Below, piece by piece: positions 54,290-63,703 of a DNA stretch of 64,000 nt. This DNA is from an uncultured Bacillota bacterium (GTDB lineage: Bacteria; Bacillota_I; Bacilli_A; RFN20; CAG-826). The stretch is taken from the NCBI GenBank assembly GCA_949289845.1, contig CASEPN010000001.1, positions 592,316 to 656,315 on the forward strand. The letters run 5' to 3'. The notes beneath the pieces were generated by a model, which saw only the letters and a program-made list of their open reading frames with translations, ran no database searches and was not told the DNA's origin. Numbering within the stretch: the first letter of the stretch is position 1; every line of letters starts with the position of its first letter. The position numbers and the translations under genes were made by a program.

Positions 54290-56599
54290 CTAAGCCTTCT
54301 TGCGGATCGTGATGCCCTCCGCGGGGGCGATGGCGATTTCGATTCCGATTTCTTCCTTCGTCCAGTAGCCATCCTCCCCCTGGAGGAAGCCCTCTTGAGC
54401 GAGAAGGGCCTCGTAGCGGGCTATGTAGTCCTCGGAAAGGGCCTCGTTCCGGAGGGTGACGACCCCGGCGGAGTAGACGGGCTGCCACTTCCCCGTCAGC
54501 TCCTCGTCGTAGAGGTAGGGCACGGAGGCGGCATCCTCCCCGAGGACCTGGAGGACCTGCCAGGCGAGGGCGCTTTCCTCCCGCCAGGTGGCGGGCGGGG
54601 CCCATTCCTGGATGTTCCCGAGGTCAAGCTCCTCGGGGATGCCCTCCGACTCATGGAAGGTGATGATCTCGTAGCGCGTCCCTTCCGTCCCCTTCTGGTA
54701 GGCGTAGGTGATGCCCTCGAGGACTTCCTCCTCCCCGTAGGTGTAGATGTCGAGGGTCAATGTGCCGGGGACGTAGGCGTCCCGGACTTCCTCGGGGCCG
54801 AGGTAGCCCCCGCCCTGGAGGGTGACGATCTCGTCCCGAAGGACGGTCTCGTAGCCTTCCTCGACGAAGAGGGTCGGGTCGATGTGGAGGGCGAGGTCCT
54901 CGATGGCCCCGGGCGTCCCCTCCCCGGTCTGGCGGACCGTGCCGTCCTCGAGCGCCTCGAAGGGAAGGAGGAGCCCGTCCTTTTCCAGATACCCCGTGCG
55001 GGAGACGAGGTTCGAGCGCTCGTAGCGCTCCAGGAGCACGGCGCCCCTTTCCTTGTCGTAGGTCATGTCGACCCAGTCGGAGATGTTGGTGTCGTACTCG
55101 CTCCTCCCCTCGCTATAGCGGGCGCGGTAGGTGCTCGTTCCGTCGTAGGGAGAGAGATAGGTCAGCGCCTCCTCGTTCTCCGGAAGTCCCGTAAGAGGCT
55201 CTGGGTCCTCGATCGCGCCCGGGGCGCCGAGCGTCGCGGTGAGGTGGTAGGTGTAGATCTCCTCCGTCGTCACGTAGTAGGGATAGGTGAAGACAATCTC
55301 GTCGATGAGGCCGTCCTCGCCCGTCGTGAAGTCGATGGAAGTGAGGGCCCCGAGGCCCGAGACGCCCTGGTGGACGGCGGGCAATAGGTCGTCGTAGCGG
55401 TTCCCATAGTAGTGGTAGCTTCCGTCCTTCTCCTTCCGGACCGCTTCCGGCTCGAGGATGTCCTTCAGGAGGGCGAAGTCCCCCATCCCGTAGGGCGTGG
55501 GGTTCTGGTGGACGGTGTTATCAAGCCCGAGCCCCCTTTCCTGAAGGACCCCGTCCTCGGTCAGGAAGCGCCGCTCGTCGAGAGGGTTCCCCTCGCCGTC
55601 CTTCGTCTCCACGTAGTAGCTGTCCCCCGTGTAGACGATGCGGGAGGTCGCCTCGACGGCCCTTCCCGTCTCGGCGCCGTCCTCGCCATAGTCCACGCGC
55701 TCGAGGGTCGCGTTGATTTCAAGCGCGTCCCCGAAGAGGAGGGAGCCGGCCGTCCCGGAGGCATCCTCCTCGGGGATACCGAAGTCCCCGAAGGCGGCCT
55801 CGGTCCCCGCGTCACGGGCGGTCCCGATCTCGGAGAAGACGCCCTCGTGCATCGGGAGGTAGGCGCCGTCCTGGGTGATGCCGATGAGCGTGACCTTGAA
55901 GGTCCCGTCGTCGAGGAAGGCCATGTTGACCTTCGCGACGTAGCCCCAGTAGGCGTAGACGCCGCCTCCGATCCCGTAGCTCAGGGCCATCGTGGCGTAG
56001 TAGTTCCCCGTGGACCAAGAGCCGTCTTCCTCCGGGGAAAGGTTGTTCTCGCTGACGCTCCAGCCGGGCATGTAGTTCAGGAGGGCGATCTGGTTGAGGT
56101 CCTGCATCTCCTCGCACCAGGAGAGGACGTTCCTTTCGTCATAGAAGGTGACGCCCGTCCCGAGGGTGTAGCCTCCCTCCCCGTCGAGATAGTAGGAGTA
56201 GACCCTCGTCCCCTCCCCGTCCCAGTCGTCGAGGGCGACGTAACCCTGGCCGCCGTAGCAGACGTAACGGCCTGACCAGATCTCCGTCGTGACCTCTTCC
56301 TCGTAGCCTGTCGTCCAGTAGTCGAGCCGGTAGTGGGCTCCGGCGAGCTCGTAGATCATGTCCACGGTCTCCTGGGCGGTCTTCCCTTGGACGACCCCGG
56401 GTCCCGGGGGCTCTGGGTCGGGGACGCTTTCGCTTCCCGATCCCGTGATGGGGGGCGGGGTGCTCGAGGGCGTTCCCGCCGAGGTTCCTTCCGAACCGCC
56501 TCCCGTGCCGCTCCCGGTGCTGGAGACGGCATCGGTCGTGCACGCCGCCAGGACGAGGGATCCCAGGGCGAGGACGATCGCTAGTCGCTTTCTTTCCAT
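54290..56599 (-). CDS. Giant surface lipoprotein, first gene of the pair
   Basis: A 769-residue lipoprotein with lipobox LVLAAC after a 19-residue signal peptide, a linker rich in Ser, Gly, Thr and Pro (residues 20-70), then repeated beta-rich modules with motifs such as ATSRIVYTGDSYYVETKDGE and YGNRYDDLLPAV. No known catalytic domain is evident. AAAGGAGG precedes ATG 56599. Its promoter should be in the 300-bp gap upstream, which contains a perfect 16-bp palindrome. Confidence 0.8.
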   Translation of the reverse strand: MERKRLAIVLALGSLVLAACTTDAVSSTGSGTGGGSEGTSAGTPSSTPPPITGSGSESVPDPEPPGPGVVQGKTAQETVDMIYELAGAHYRLDYWTTGYEEEVTTEIWSGRYVCYGGQGYVALDDWDGEGTRVYSYYLDGEGGYTLGTGVTFYDERNVLSWCEEMQDLNQIALLNYMPGWSVSENNLSPEEDGSWSTGNYYATMALSYGIGGGVYAYWGYVAKVNMAFLDDGTFKVTLIGITQDGAYLPMHEGVFSEIGTARDAGTEAAFGDFGIPEEDASGTAGSLLFGDALEINATLERVDYGEDGAETGRAVEATSRIVYTGDSYYVETKDGEGNPLDERRFLTEDGVLQERGLGLDNTVHQNPTPYGMGDFALLKDILEPEAVRKEKDGSYHYYGNRYDDLLPAVHQGVSGLGALTSIDFTTGEDGLIDEIVFTYPYYVTTEEIYTYHLTATLGAPGAIEDPEPLTGLPENEEALTYLSPYDGTSTYRARYSEGRSEYDTNISDWVDMTYDKERGAVLLERYERSNLVSRTGYLEKDGLLLPFEALEDGTVRQTGEGTPGAIEDLALHIDPTLFVEEGYETVLRDEIVTLQGGGYLGPEEVRDAYVPGTLTLDIYTYGEEEVLEGITYAYQKGTEGTRYEIITFHESEGIPEELDLGNIQEWAPPATWREESALAWQVLQVLGEDAASVPYLYDEELTGKWQPVYSAGVVTLRNEALSEDYIARYEALLAQEGFLQGEDGYWTKEEIGIEIAIAPAEGITIRKKA

Positions 56600-56858
56600 C
56601 CATTTCCTCCTTTCCTCGTGGAATGGCTGGCCCTAAACGCGAAGTTACACGGAAAAGGTAGCAAGGAAAGTGTTTTTTGAGGAATTTACGAAGAAATTTC
56701 TTCGATGGCATCGAAACTTCCAACGCTCAACCCTTTATTAATACCACGTAACAGGGATTGTTCAATGGAGAAGTCGGAAACTTTGCGAAATACCTGCAAA
56801 TCGGCAGAAAAGATCAAGGTTTTGCTTGAAATCGGGCATTTTGGCGATACCCACAAGA
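56600..56858. other. Intergenic region with a 16-bp perfect palindrome
   Basis: About 260 bp of lower G+C between the lipoprotein pair and the rubredoxin-like gene. It contains CGAAGAAATTTCTTCG (56689-56704), about 90 bp upstream of the lipoprotein start; an extended -10-like TGCTACCTT lies nearer the gene. The palindrome may be an operator. No gene is seen. Confidence 0.5.
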
Positions 56859-56878
56859 AAAGGCCCGCGAGGGCCTTT
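56859..56878 (-). terminator. Terminator after the rubredoxin-like gene
   Basis: AAAGGCCC-TCGC-GGGCCTTT followed by TCTTGTG on the minus strand. Confidence 0.75.
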
Positions 56879-56894
56879 CCGACGTCCGGAGCGA

Positions 56895-57041
56895 CTACTC
56901 GGCGATGTCGTTCCCGTCTTCGTCCACGGGCACGAGCATCTCGAAGGGGGCTCCGCAGATGGGGCAGCTCCCATCGGCGAGAGGCGTGACGATCTGCCCG
57001 CAGATGGCGCAGCGGTACTTCCGTCCGGGTTCGAGTTCCAT
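56895..57041 (-). CDS. Rubredoxin-like zinc-ribbon/iron protein
   Basis: A 48-residue protein, MELEPGRKYRCAICGQIVTP then DGSCPICGAPFEMLVPVD, with two CxxC pairs as in the rubredoxin-like C-terminal domain of rubrerythrins and desulforedoxin-like proteins. It binds one iron or zinc. AAAGGAG precedes ATG 57041 and a terminator follows, so it is a real monocistronic or last gene. It may serve as electron carrier in oxygen stress; the lone domain form is common in anaerobes. Confidence 0.85.
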   Translation of the reverse strand: MELEPGRKYRCAICGQIVTPLADGSCPICGAPFEMLVPVDEDGNDIAE

Positions 57042-57106
57042 CCTGTCTCCTTTCCTCTTGTTGTCCTGATATTAAGCCCTCTTTCCCCCATATGCGAGCC
57101 AAGGGC

Positions 57107-59809
57107 TCACTCGACGGACTTGAGGGAGCTGATCATGTCGACCTTGTTCGCCCTGAGCGCAAAGAAGAGGTTCACGAGGAAGGCGAGGAGGAAGGTCAAA
57201 AGGAAGGCGATCACGTACGTCCACGGGCTGATCCAGTACATGTACTCGACGATCGCGACCTTGTTCGCGTTCATCACCGCGAGGAGGAAGGGGTAGCCGA
57301 GCCCCATCCCGAGCGCCACCCCGAGGGCGGTGATCGAGAGGGACTCGGAAAGGAGGAGGGAGGCGATCTCCACCCGGTTGAACCCGAGGACACGGAGCGT
57401 CGCGATGTCCCGCGCCCTCTCGCGGAAGGAAAGGAGGGCGAGGTTATAGAGGGAGACGATGGCGAGGAGAGAGGCGAACACCTTCACCGCGCCCGTCATC
57501 ACGTCGACCGAGCTCATGATGTCCTCGATGATGGCGCGGTACTCCGCGCGACCGGTGAGCGCCATGAGGGCGGGGGCGCCCGCTTCCTCGAGCGCCCCGG
57601 AGACGAGCTCCTCCATCTCCTCCGCGCCCCGTTCCCCTTCGACGTCGAGCCAGAAGTTCCCGTAGGAGAACTCCCTCCCCTGGAAGGCAGGGTGGTCCTT
57701 GAGGACCATGATGCCATGGAAGACGAAGGACTCGTAGATGCCGGTGAGAGGCGCCTCGTAGAGGACCCCTTCGACCTGGAAGGAAAGGATGTCCCCCGGG
57801 GAGGCCCCGAGCTCGCGGGCGCTTTTCTCCGAGAGGAAGAGGGCGTTCTCGTCCAAGGGAAGCTCGACGTGGGAGTCCTCGCGCGAAAGGACGCGGACGT
57901 CCATCTCAACGGAAGGGGAATCCGGGAGGGAGACTGGCCCGGTGGTCGAAAGATAAGGCTCCACGTCCCTCGCCCAGTCCTCGCCGGAGAATGCGGAAAG
58001 GAGAGTCTCCTCCTTCGTGCCCGAGGCAAGGACGGCGCTGTAGTCGGCGTCGTAGAAGGAGGCGAGGTCATGCTCTACCCCGTAGTCGACGGAGTTCTCA
58101 ATCCCGTAGCCCGTCACGAGAAGCATCGTGCAGCCGGCGACCCCGACGAAGAGCATCAAGGAGCGTACCCACTCGACCCTGATGTTCCGGAACGCCATCC
58201 GGAGCGAGAGGAGGAAGGGCCCCGCCTTCCCCTTTGGGCGGATGAGCCCCGCGCGGAAGAGGGAATGGGTCCTGGGGCTCCTTGGCCTCATGGATACGGA
58301 AGGAAGGGGCCGCACCTCGCGCCTTGCCATCAGCCATGTGGCAAGCCCGGCAAGAAGGAGGAAGGCCAGCGCGGTCAGGATGCCTTCCCACCACGGGAAG
58401 ACGACAATGCGGGCGGGAAGGGAATAGAGAAGGTCGTACTTCACCCCGAGGATCGCCGGGACGATGAGGGGGCCGAGGATCTCCCCGAGGAGGGTGCCGA
58501 GGAAGACCAGGGAGAGGACGATCCCGAGGTAGTAGCCGTAGACGGCCTTCCGGGAAAGCCCGATCGCCTTCATCGTGCCGATCTCGGTCCGGCCCTTGAG
58601 CACCATCTGGCCGGTGGTGGTCAGCACGATGAGGATCGCGACGGCGAAGAACACGAACGGGAAGACGAAGGTGAACTGCCTTGCCTGGAGGAGGTCGTTC
58701 TCCATCGTGATGGCGAAGGGCATCTCGGCCCGCTCGCTGATGGAAAGGACGTTCGCATCGCCCTTGAAATAGTCTTGCAGTTCCTTCTTCAATTCCGGGA
58801 TATCGCCTTCATCATTCACGGTGATGAGGTATTGGTTCGGGAGCGCGAGGGGCCTCGTGGAATCCGGGAGGAGCGAGGCGCTATCCCATCCCAGGAGGAT
58901 CGCCGCCCCGAAGCGCGCGAGCTCAAGCCCTACCCCCTGGTAGTTTTCCTCAAGCACGCTCTGGAAGGCTTCCTTCAGCATGCTGTCGCTAGCAAGGATC
59001 GTCGTCATCTGGTAGGAGCTCAGCTGGATGTTCTCCGGGTGCTTCATCGAGCCCGTCACGACGAGAGGAAGGACGAGAGAGTCCTCCCTGAGGAGGTTCG
59101 TCCCTCCTTCCTTCACGTAGGAGTCTAGGAAAGAAAGGGCCTCCTCCAGGTCGATCTCGCTTCCGATCGCGGACTCGAGAGAAGCGAGGATATCGTTCAC
59201 GTCGATCCCCATGAGCTGTAGGAGAAGGGCGAGCCTGGGGTTCTCATCAAGGACGGCATCGACCTCTTCCCCAATCGAAGCCCAGTCGAGCTGGATATCG
59301 GAGAACTGGTCCAGATACACGCTCAGGGGAACCTCGAAAAGAAGGGGGTCCCCGACCTCGTATTGCCCGGTGTCTACGCGCCCGAGGATCAGGCTTTCGT
59401 CGACGAGGCAGTAGTAGTCTTCCGAATTCATGTCCCCAGTAGCAAGGGAGTAGGGCTTTCCGATCGAGGGCATCCCGTCATGGACGGCGAGATAGGCGTT
59501 CTTCCCGTTGGCGGTCCCGAAGAACTCGTAGCGCCCGTCCAACTCTCCCCTCTCCCCGAGAATCGTCCGGATGGCCTCCTCCTCCTCTTCCTCGTGACGG
59601 GCGCTCGTGAGGAAGAGGTCGGCGCAGTTCCCGGAGTCGTAGGCCCGTTCCGTCTGGTATTCGAAGGTCGCAGCGTTCGAAAGAAGGCCCACGAAAAGGG
59701 TCACCGCGATCGCCCCGATGAGGAAGATGGCGAGGAACTGCGCCCATGAGCGACGCACTTCCCGCATCCCCATCCGGAGGAGGAGAAGGAAGGAGGAAGG
59801 CTTCTTCAC
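57107..59809 (-). CDS. ABC transporter permease with two FtsX domains
   Basis: A 900-residue membrane protein of the MacB/FtsX type with ten or so helices: one N-terminal, a cluster at about 390-540, then a second FtsX unit with helices near 570, 770-850 and 880. Large external domains lie between. It begins at GTG 59809, which overlaps the stop codon of the ATPase gene (GAGTGGTGA), with AGGAG upstream. The C-terminal ALRANKVDMISSLKSVE ending is typical. With the LolD-like ATPase it forms an exporter for peptides or lipids of unknown identity. Confidence 0.88.
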   Translation of the reverse strand: MKKPSSFLLLLRMGMREVRRSWAQFLAIFLIGAIAVTLFVGLLSNAATFEYQTERAYDSGNCADLFLTSARHEEEEEEAIRTILGERGELDGRYEFFGTANGKNAYLAVHDGMPSIGKPYSLATGDMNSEDYYCLVDESLILGRVDTGQYEVGDPLLFEVPLSVYLDQFSDIQLDWASIGEEVDAVLDENPRLALLLQLMGIDVNDILASLESAIGSEIDLEEALSFLDSYVKEGGTNLLREDSLVLPLVVTGSMKHPENIQLSSYQMTTILASDSMLKEAFQSVLEENYQGVGLELARFGAAILLGWDSASLLPDSTRPLALPNQYLITVNDEGDIPELKKELQDYFKGDANVLSISERAEMPFAITMENDLLQARQFTFVFPFVFFAVAILIVLTTTGQMVLKGRTEIGTMKAIGLSRKAVYGYYLGIVLSLVFLGTLLGEILGPLIVPAILGVKYDLLYSLPARIVVFPWWEGILTALAFLLLAGLATWLMARREVRPLPSVSMRPRSPRTHSLFRAGLIRPKGKAGPFLLSLRMAFRNIRVEWVRSLMLFVGVAGCTMLLVTGYGIENSVDYGVEHDLASFYDADYSAVLASGTKEETLLSAFSGEDWARDVEPYLSTTGPVSLPDSPSVEMDVRVLSREDSHVELPLDENALFLSEKSARELGASPGDILSFQVEGVLYEAPLTGIYESFVFHGIMVLKDHPAFQGREFSYGNFWLDVEGERGAEEMEELVSGALEEAGAPALMALTGRAEYRAIIEDIMSSVDVMTGAVKVFASLLAIVSLYNLALLSFRERARDIATLRVLGFNRVEIASLLLSESLSITALGVALGMGLGYPFLLAVMNANKVAIVEYMYWISPWTYVIAFLLTFLLAFLVNLFFALRANKVDMISSLKSVE

Positions 59810-60510
59810 CACTCGATCTCCTCGGGAAGGCGGGGGTGCTCCTGGACGAGGTCTTCCTCGACCTTCCCGTCCCGGAGGCGGATGAGGTGCTCCGCGCATT
59901 CGGCGATGACGGAGTTATGGGTCACCACGACGACCGTCTTCCCGTACTCATGGGCGACCTTTACGAGAAGGGAGAGGATCTGGCCGCCCGTCCTGGAGTC
60001 GAGCGCGCCCGTGGGCTCGTCGGCGAGAAGGAACTTCGGGTTCTTCACGATGGCGCGGGCGATCGCGACCCTTTGCTGCTCCCCTCCGGAAAGCTCGCTC
60101 GGGAAGTTCCTCGCGCGCTTGGAAAGCCCGACGCTATCGAGGATATCCTTGGCGGGAAGCGGGTTCTTGGCGACGGAAGCGGATAGCTCGACGTTCTCCA
60201 GCGCAGTCAGCTTCTCCATGAGGTTGTAGAACTGGAAGACGAAGCCGATGTCCTCCCTCCGGTAAAGGGAAAGGCGCTTCTCGTCGTAGGAGGCGATGTC
60301 CTCCTCCCCGAGAAGAAGGCGCCCCGAGGTCGCCTTGTCCATGCCGCCCAGGAGGTTGAGGAGGGTGCTCTTCCCCGCCCCCGAGGCCCCGAGGACGACG
60401 TTGAAGGAACCTTCCTCGAGCGAGAAGCTCACCTCGTCCAAGGCACGGACCTCGTTCTCCCTCCCTTCGTTATAGATGCGGGAGAGACGTTCGGCAATGA
60501 GATGTTCCAT
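59806..60510 (-). CDS. ABC transporter ATP-binding protein (MacB/LolD type)
   Basis: A 234-residue ATPase: Walker A GASGAGKST (about 41-49), signature LSGGEQQRVAIARAI, Walker B FLLADEPTGALD and H-loop VTHNS. It partners the double-FtsX permease, whose start overlaps its stop. Its -10 box TAGAAT (60517-60522) is six bases before the ATG and no ribosome-binding site is seen, so it looks leaderless; the -35 region lies in the pepC terminator. Confidence 0.93.
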   Translation of the reverse strand: MEHLIAERLSRIYNEGRENEVRALDEVSFSLEEGSFNVVLGASGAGKSTLLNLLGGMDKATSGRLLLGEEDIASYDEKRLSLYRREDIGFVFQFYNLMEKLTALENVELSASVAKNPLPAKDILDSVGLSKRARNFPSELSGGEQQRVAIARAIVKNPKFLLADEPTGALDSRTGGQILSLLVKVAHEYGKTVVVVTHNSVIAECAEHLIRLRDGKVEEDLVQEHPRLPEEIEW

Positions 60511-60529
60511 GTGCGGATTCTACAAGAAA

Positions 60530-60551
60530 AAGGAGCGGGATCCCGCTCCTT
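60530..60551 (-). terminator. Terminator after pepC
   Basis: A perfect 22-bp palindrome AAGGAGCGGGATCCCGCTCC plus TT followed by a T-run on the minus strand. Confidence 0.85.
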
Positions 60552-60568
60552 CATGACGTTTTTGCCTC

Positions 60569-61930
60569 CTAGTCGGCGAGGGTGCCCATCGGGTCCCAGG
60601 GGTCGAGGTGCGTCGGCTCTCCTTCCGCGGCCTTCCGTTCCTCCTCGTTCAGGAGGTCCTTTGAGACCACGGCCTGGTAGACGAACTTGGAGAACCAGCT
60701 CGCGGACATCACGTAATAACCGGCGATACCGTTGTCGGTGCCCCAGGAGTTCTCGATCTTCCACTTGCGGGGCTTTCCTTCCTCGTCGAGGTCGACCCCG
60801 ACGATGAGCATCGCGTGGTTCATCGCGCTCTGGGCGAAGTCGAGCATCCCGCCCTTCTCGAACTCGACGGGGAAGCCGAAGGGCGTCTCGTAGTCGAACG
60901 CCTTGTCGTTCCAGCAGTAGGAAGCCCTGTCGCGGTAGAAGGAGACGTCGGAGCCGAACCAGACGGGCTCGCCCTTCCTGAGGGACTCGACGATGAGGGA
61001 CTCGATCCTCTCCATCGGGAGGTTCAGGTGGTTGATGGGGCGCCCCTCGAGCACGTTCCCGAGCCAGTCCACCGTGTAGTTCCGGAGATAAGGCTTGTCC
61101 TTGGTGGGGCTATGGATGAGGGACTGGAGGGAGAGGAGGTAGTCCTTCCCGATGTGCCTCTCGAAGAACTCGAGCGGGGTTCCTTCCTCCCGATGGACGT
61201 TCTTCTTCCGGTCCGTGTAGTGGAAGGAGAACTTCCTGGGGGGAATGCCGAAGGCGTTGAGGAAGAGGTGGTAGATCTTCTCCATCGTCTCTTCCTTTAG
61301 GGCGCGGGCCTCCTTTTCCTTTCCCTCGGAGACAAGGCCGTGGGCAAGGTAGCCGAAGCGGCGGATCGCGGCGTTCACGAGGACGTCCGTCTCGCGGGTG
61401 TTCGAGCTCTGGTAGGTCTCGGGGAAGCTTTCCGAGGGCATGAGCCCGTACTTGAGGACGAGGTTCACGAACATGTCCCACTGTCCCCCGTCGTTGACGG
61501 GATTCTCGAGGATGAAGCGGAAGAGTCGGTCCTCCATCGGGTTCCTGTCCGCAAGGGAAAGGACGGACTCCAACGCGTAGTTCGCCTTCTCGATCTTGTC
61601 ATAGAGGGCGAGGTAGTTCTGCGAGAGCTCGAACTTGTCGAGGTCCAGCTCCTTGGCGATTTTCTCGCGAAGGAGGTTCAGCCCCGCGAAGATCCAGCAG
61701 CGGCCCGACGCCTTCTGGTTGCAGGCCCCCATCGTCTTGATTTCGACGGAGAAATGGGGCTGGAGGTCGTGGATCGACTCCGGGACGTAGCTCACTCCCG
61801 CGACGGAGTGGCGGGAAAGGGCGTGATGGATGAGCCTGTTCCTCGTCGCGAGGGGCTCCGTCCTGTAGTCCTGGAGGATTTCCTCCGTGCGTTCCGGGGT
61901 GAGCGCCCCGACCTTCGTTTCCTTACCCAT
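60569..61930 (-). CDS. pepC: Aminopeptidase C (bleomycin-hydrolase family)
   Basis: A 453-residue cytoplasmic cysteine aminopeptidase. The catalytic Cys78 lies in GRCWIFAGLN, the His in SAMNHAMLIVG (near 373) and the Asn in WKIENSWG (near 395). Length is standard. It has AGGAGGAG before ATG 61930 and a promoter TTGCAC (61976-61981), 16-nt spacer, TATAGT (61954-61959). It is divergent from pepT, and both would recycle peptides to amino acids. Confidence 0.96.
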   Translation of the reverse strand: MGKETKVGALTPERTEEILQDYRTEPLATRNRLIHHALSRHSVAGVSYVPESIHDLQPHFSVEIKTMGACNQKASGRCWIFAGLNLLREKIAKELDLDKFELSQNYLALYDKIEKANYALESVLSLADRNPMEDRLFRFILENPVNDGGQWDMFVNLVLKYGLMPSESFPETYQSSNTRETDVLVNAAIRRFGYLAHGLVSEGKEKEARALKEETMEKIYHLFLNAFGIPPRKFSFHYTDRKKNVHREEGTPLEFFERHIGKDYLLSLQSLIHSPTKDKPYLRNYTVDWLGNVLEGRPINHLNLPMERIESLIVESLRKGEPVWFGSDVSFYRDRASYCWNDKAFDYETPFGFPVEFEKGGMLDFAQSAMNHAMLIVGVDLDEEGKPRKWKIENSWGTDNGIAGYYVMSASWFSKFVYQAVVSKDLLNEEERKAAEGEPTHLDPWDPMGTLAD

Positions 61931-61953
61931 GGTGAACTCCTCCTGCTGGCGGG

Positions 61954-61981
61954 ACTATATCCCCTTATGGGGCGAGTGCAA
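61954..61981 (-). promoter_or_regulatory. pepC promoter
   Basis: TTGCAC, 16-nt spacer, TATAGT on the minus strand, 24 bp before the pepC start codon. Confidence 0.65.
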
Positions 61982-62034
61982 GCCAGACGAGGGTGGAAGT
62001 GCTAGGATGCGGAAGCTTGGAAAGGAACCGAACG

Positions 62035-63243
62035 ATGGACAAGTACGTGGAAAAGGCTCTGGAGCGGTTCCTCCGCTACGTGAGGATCGACACCCAGAGC
62101 GACGAGAATAGCGAGGAGACGCCCTCCGCGAGAAAGGAGCTGGACCTCCTTCTTCTTCTCCAAAAGGAACTAAAAGAGTTAGGAATTGAAGGGGAAATCG
62201 ATCAATACGGGAGGCTATACGCCCATATCCCCGGGGAGGAGGGCGTCGCAAGGATCGGGCTCAACAGCCACGTGGACACCGCCTCCGAGCTAAGCGGGGC
62301 GAACGTCTCCCCCAGGATCATCGAGGACTACGACGGGGGCAGGATCGTCCTTTCCGAGGAAGCGAGCATGTCCCCCGAGGAATTCCCTGCCCTAAGGAAC
62401 AGGGAGGGCGACACCCTCGTCGTGACGGACGGGAGGACGCTCCTTGGGGGAGACGACAAGGCCGGGGTCGCCCTCATCATGGGGACGATCGAGAGGGTCC
62501 TCAAGGAGAATATCCCCCATCACCCTCTCTCCATCCTTTTCACGCCCGACGAGGAGATCGGCAGGGGCGCGGAGCACTTCGACCGCGAGAAGTTCGGCGC
62601 GGACTTCGCCTACACGGTCGACGGGGACGACCCCCTCGCCATCGACTGGGAGAACTTCAATGCCGCATCTGCGAGGATCCATATCGAAGGGGTCGCCATC
62701 CACCCGGGCGAGGCCAAGGGGAAGCTCGTGAACGCCCTCCGGCTCGCCTATGAGGTCGACTCCCTCCTTCCCGAGGGGATGCGCCCGGAGAACACCGAAG
62801 GAAGGGAAGGCTTCTTCCATCCCCTCGCCCTCGAGGGAAGCGCGGCATCCTGCACCCTTTCCTACATCATCCGGAACCACGACAGCCACGCCTTCCTCGA
62901 CCAGAAGAAGATGCTAGAGGAAGCGGTCAGGAAGGTCGGGGAGGCGCATCCCTCCGCGAAGCTTTCCTTAGAGATCAAGGGCCAGTACCGCAACATGGCG
63001 GAAGTGATCGAGGGGGACCCCAGGGCGCTCATGCATGCGAAAAGAGCGTTCCGCTCCCTTGGGCTCGAGCCGAGGAGCAACCCCATCCGCGGAGGGACGG
63101 ACGGGGCGACCTTCTCCTTCCTCGGCTGCCCCTGCCCGAACCTAGGCACGGGAAGCTACAACCACCACGGTCGCTACGAGTTCCTCTCGCTCAAGGACTT
63201 CGGGACGATGATGGACGTGCTCCTGGCGATCGTCAGGGCCTAG
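62035..63243 (+). CDS. pepT: Peptidase T (tripeptide aminopeptidase)
   Basis: A 402-residue zinc aminopeptidase of the M20 family that removes the N-terminal residue from tripeptides. Metal and catalytic motifs are H79-x-D81 in NSHVDT, GGDDKAG (near 143), PDEEIG (near 176), the VDGDD region and GGTDGATFS near 360. I chose ATG 62035, with AAAGGA upstream; the frame extends to 61993 but the extra 14 residues are not family-like. It is divergent from pepC. Confidence 0.96.
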   Translation: MDKYVEKALERFLRYVRIDTQSDENSEETPSARKELDLLLLLQKELKELGIEGEIDQYGRLYAHIPGEEGVARIGLNSHVDTASELSGANVSPRIIEDYDGGRIVLSEEASMSPEEFPALRNREGDTLVVTDGRTLLGGDDKAGVALIMGTIERVLKENIPHHPLSILFTPDEEIGRGAEHFDREKFGADFAYTVDGDDPLAIDWENFNAASARIHIEGVAIHPGEAKGKLVNALRLAYEVDSLLPEGMRPENTEGREGFFHPLALEGSAASCTLSYIIRNHDSHAFLDQKKMLEEAVRKVGEAHPSAKLSLEIKGQYRNMAEVIEGDPRALMHAKRAFRSLGLEPRSNPIRGGTDGATFSFLGCPCPNLGTGSYNHHGRYEFLSLKDFGTMMDVLLAIVRA

Positions 63244-63669
63244 GCACGAAACCCAACCGCACAAGAGAGGTCATGAGGACGTTCCGAAATTCCGCCCCAT
63301 GACCGAAACGCGTCCCTTGGATTGGCGGAAACTTTCCGCGTGCCCAAGGCCACACATGGCTCACCTTGGAAGATCATCCCCATTACATAGCGCATTCGAC
63401 TATCTAATAAGTGTTTGTTCAGTAAGCGCTTTTGTTGTATTTCACTAAACACTTTTGGGGTAGTCAAGGCATTAATTTGATCTATTCATAAAAATCTAAG
63501 AGTTATCTAAAAGAATATTTATAAATAAAACACTCAAATGAGACAAATCACGAAGCATCTTCCTTAGCACCCAAAGGATCAAGATGCCCACCTATCGACT
63601 AGGGCATGGCTGCGGCGAGGTTCCAACCTTATTTCCTCCAAGGAGCAACATCCGCGCGCATGCAAAAAA
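63244..63669. other. AT-rich 430-bp gap without a recognisable gene
   Basis: Bases 63390-63560 are mostly A and T, in contrast to the roughly 60% G+C of the genes. Short hairpins occur at the start (GGTCATG...CATGACC and GCGGAAA-C-TTTCCGC), which may end pepT transcription. No plausible coding frame or RNA gene is seen. Confidence 0.5.
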
Positions 63670-63690
63670 CCTATAGCGGTCCGCTATAGG
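63670..63690 (-). terminator. Terminator after tRNA-Gln
   Basis: CCTATAGCGG-A-CCGCTATAGG followed by TTTTTT on the minus strand, a near-perfect hairpin. Confidence 0.9.
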
Positions 63691-63703
63691 CTTCTTTCGA
63701 TGG

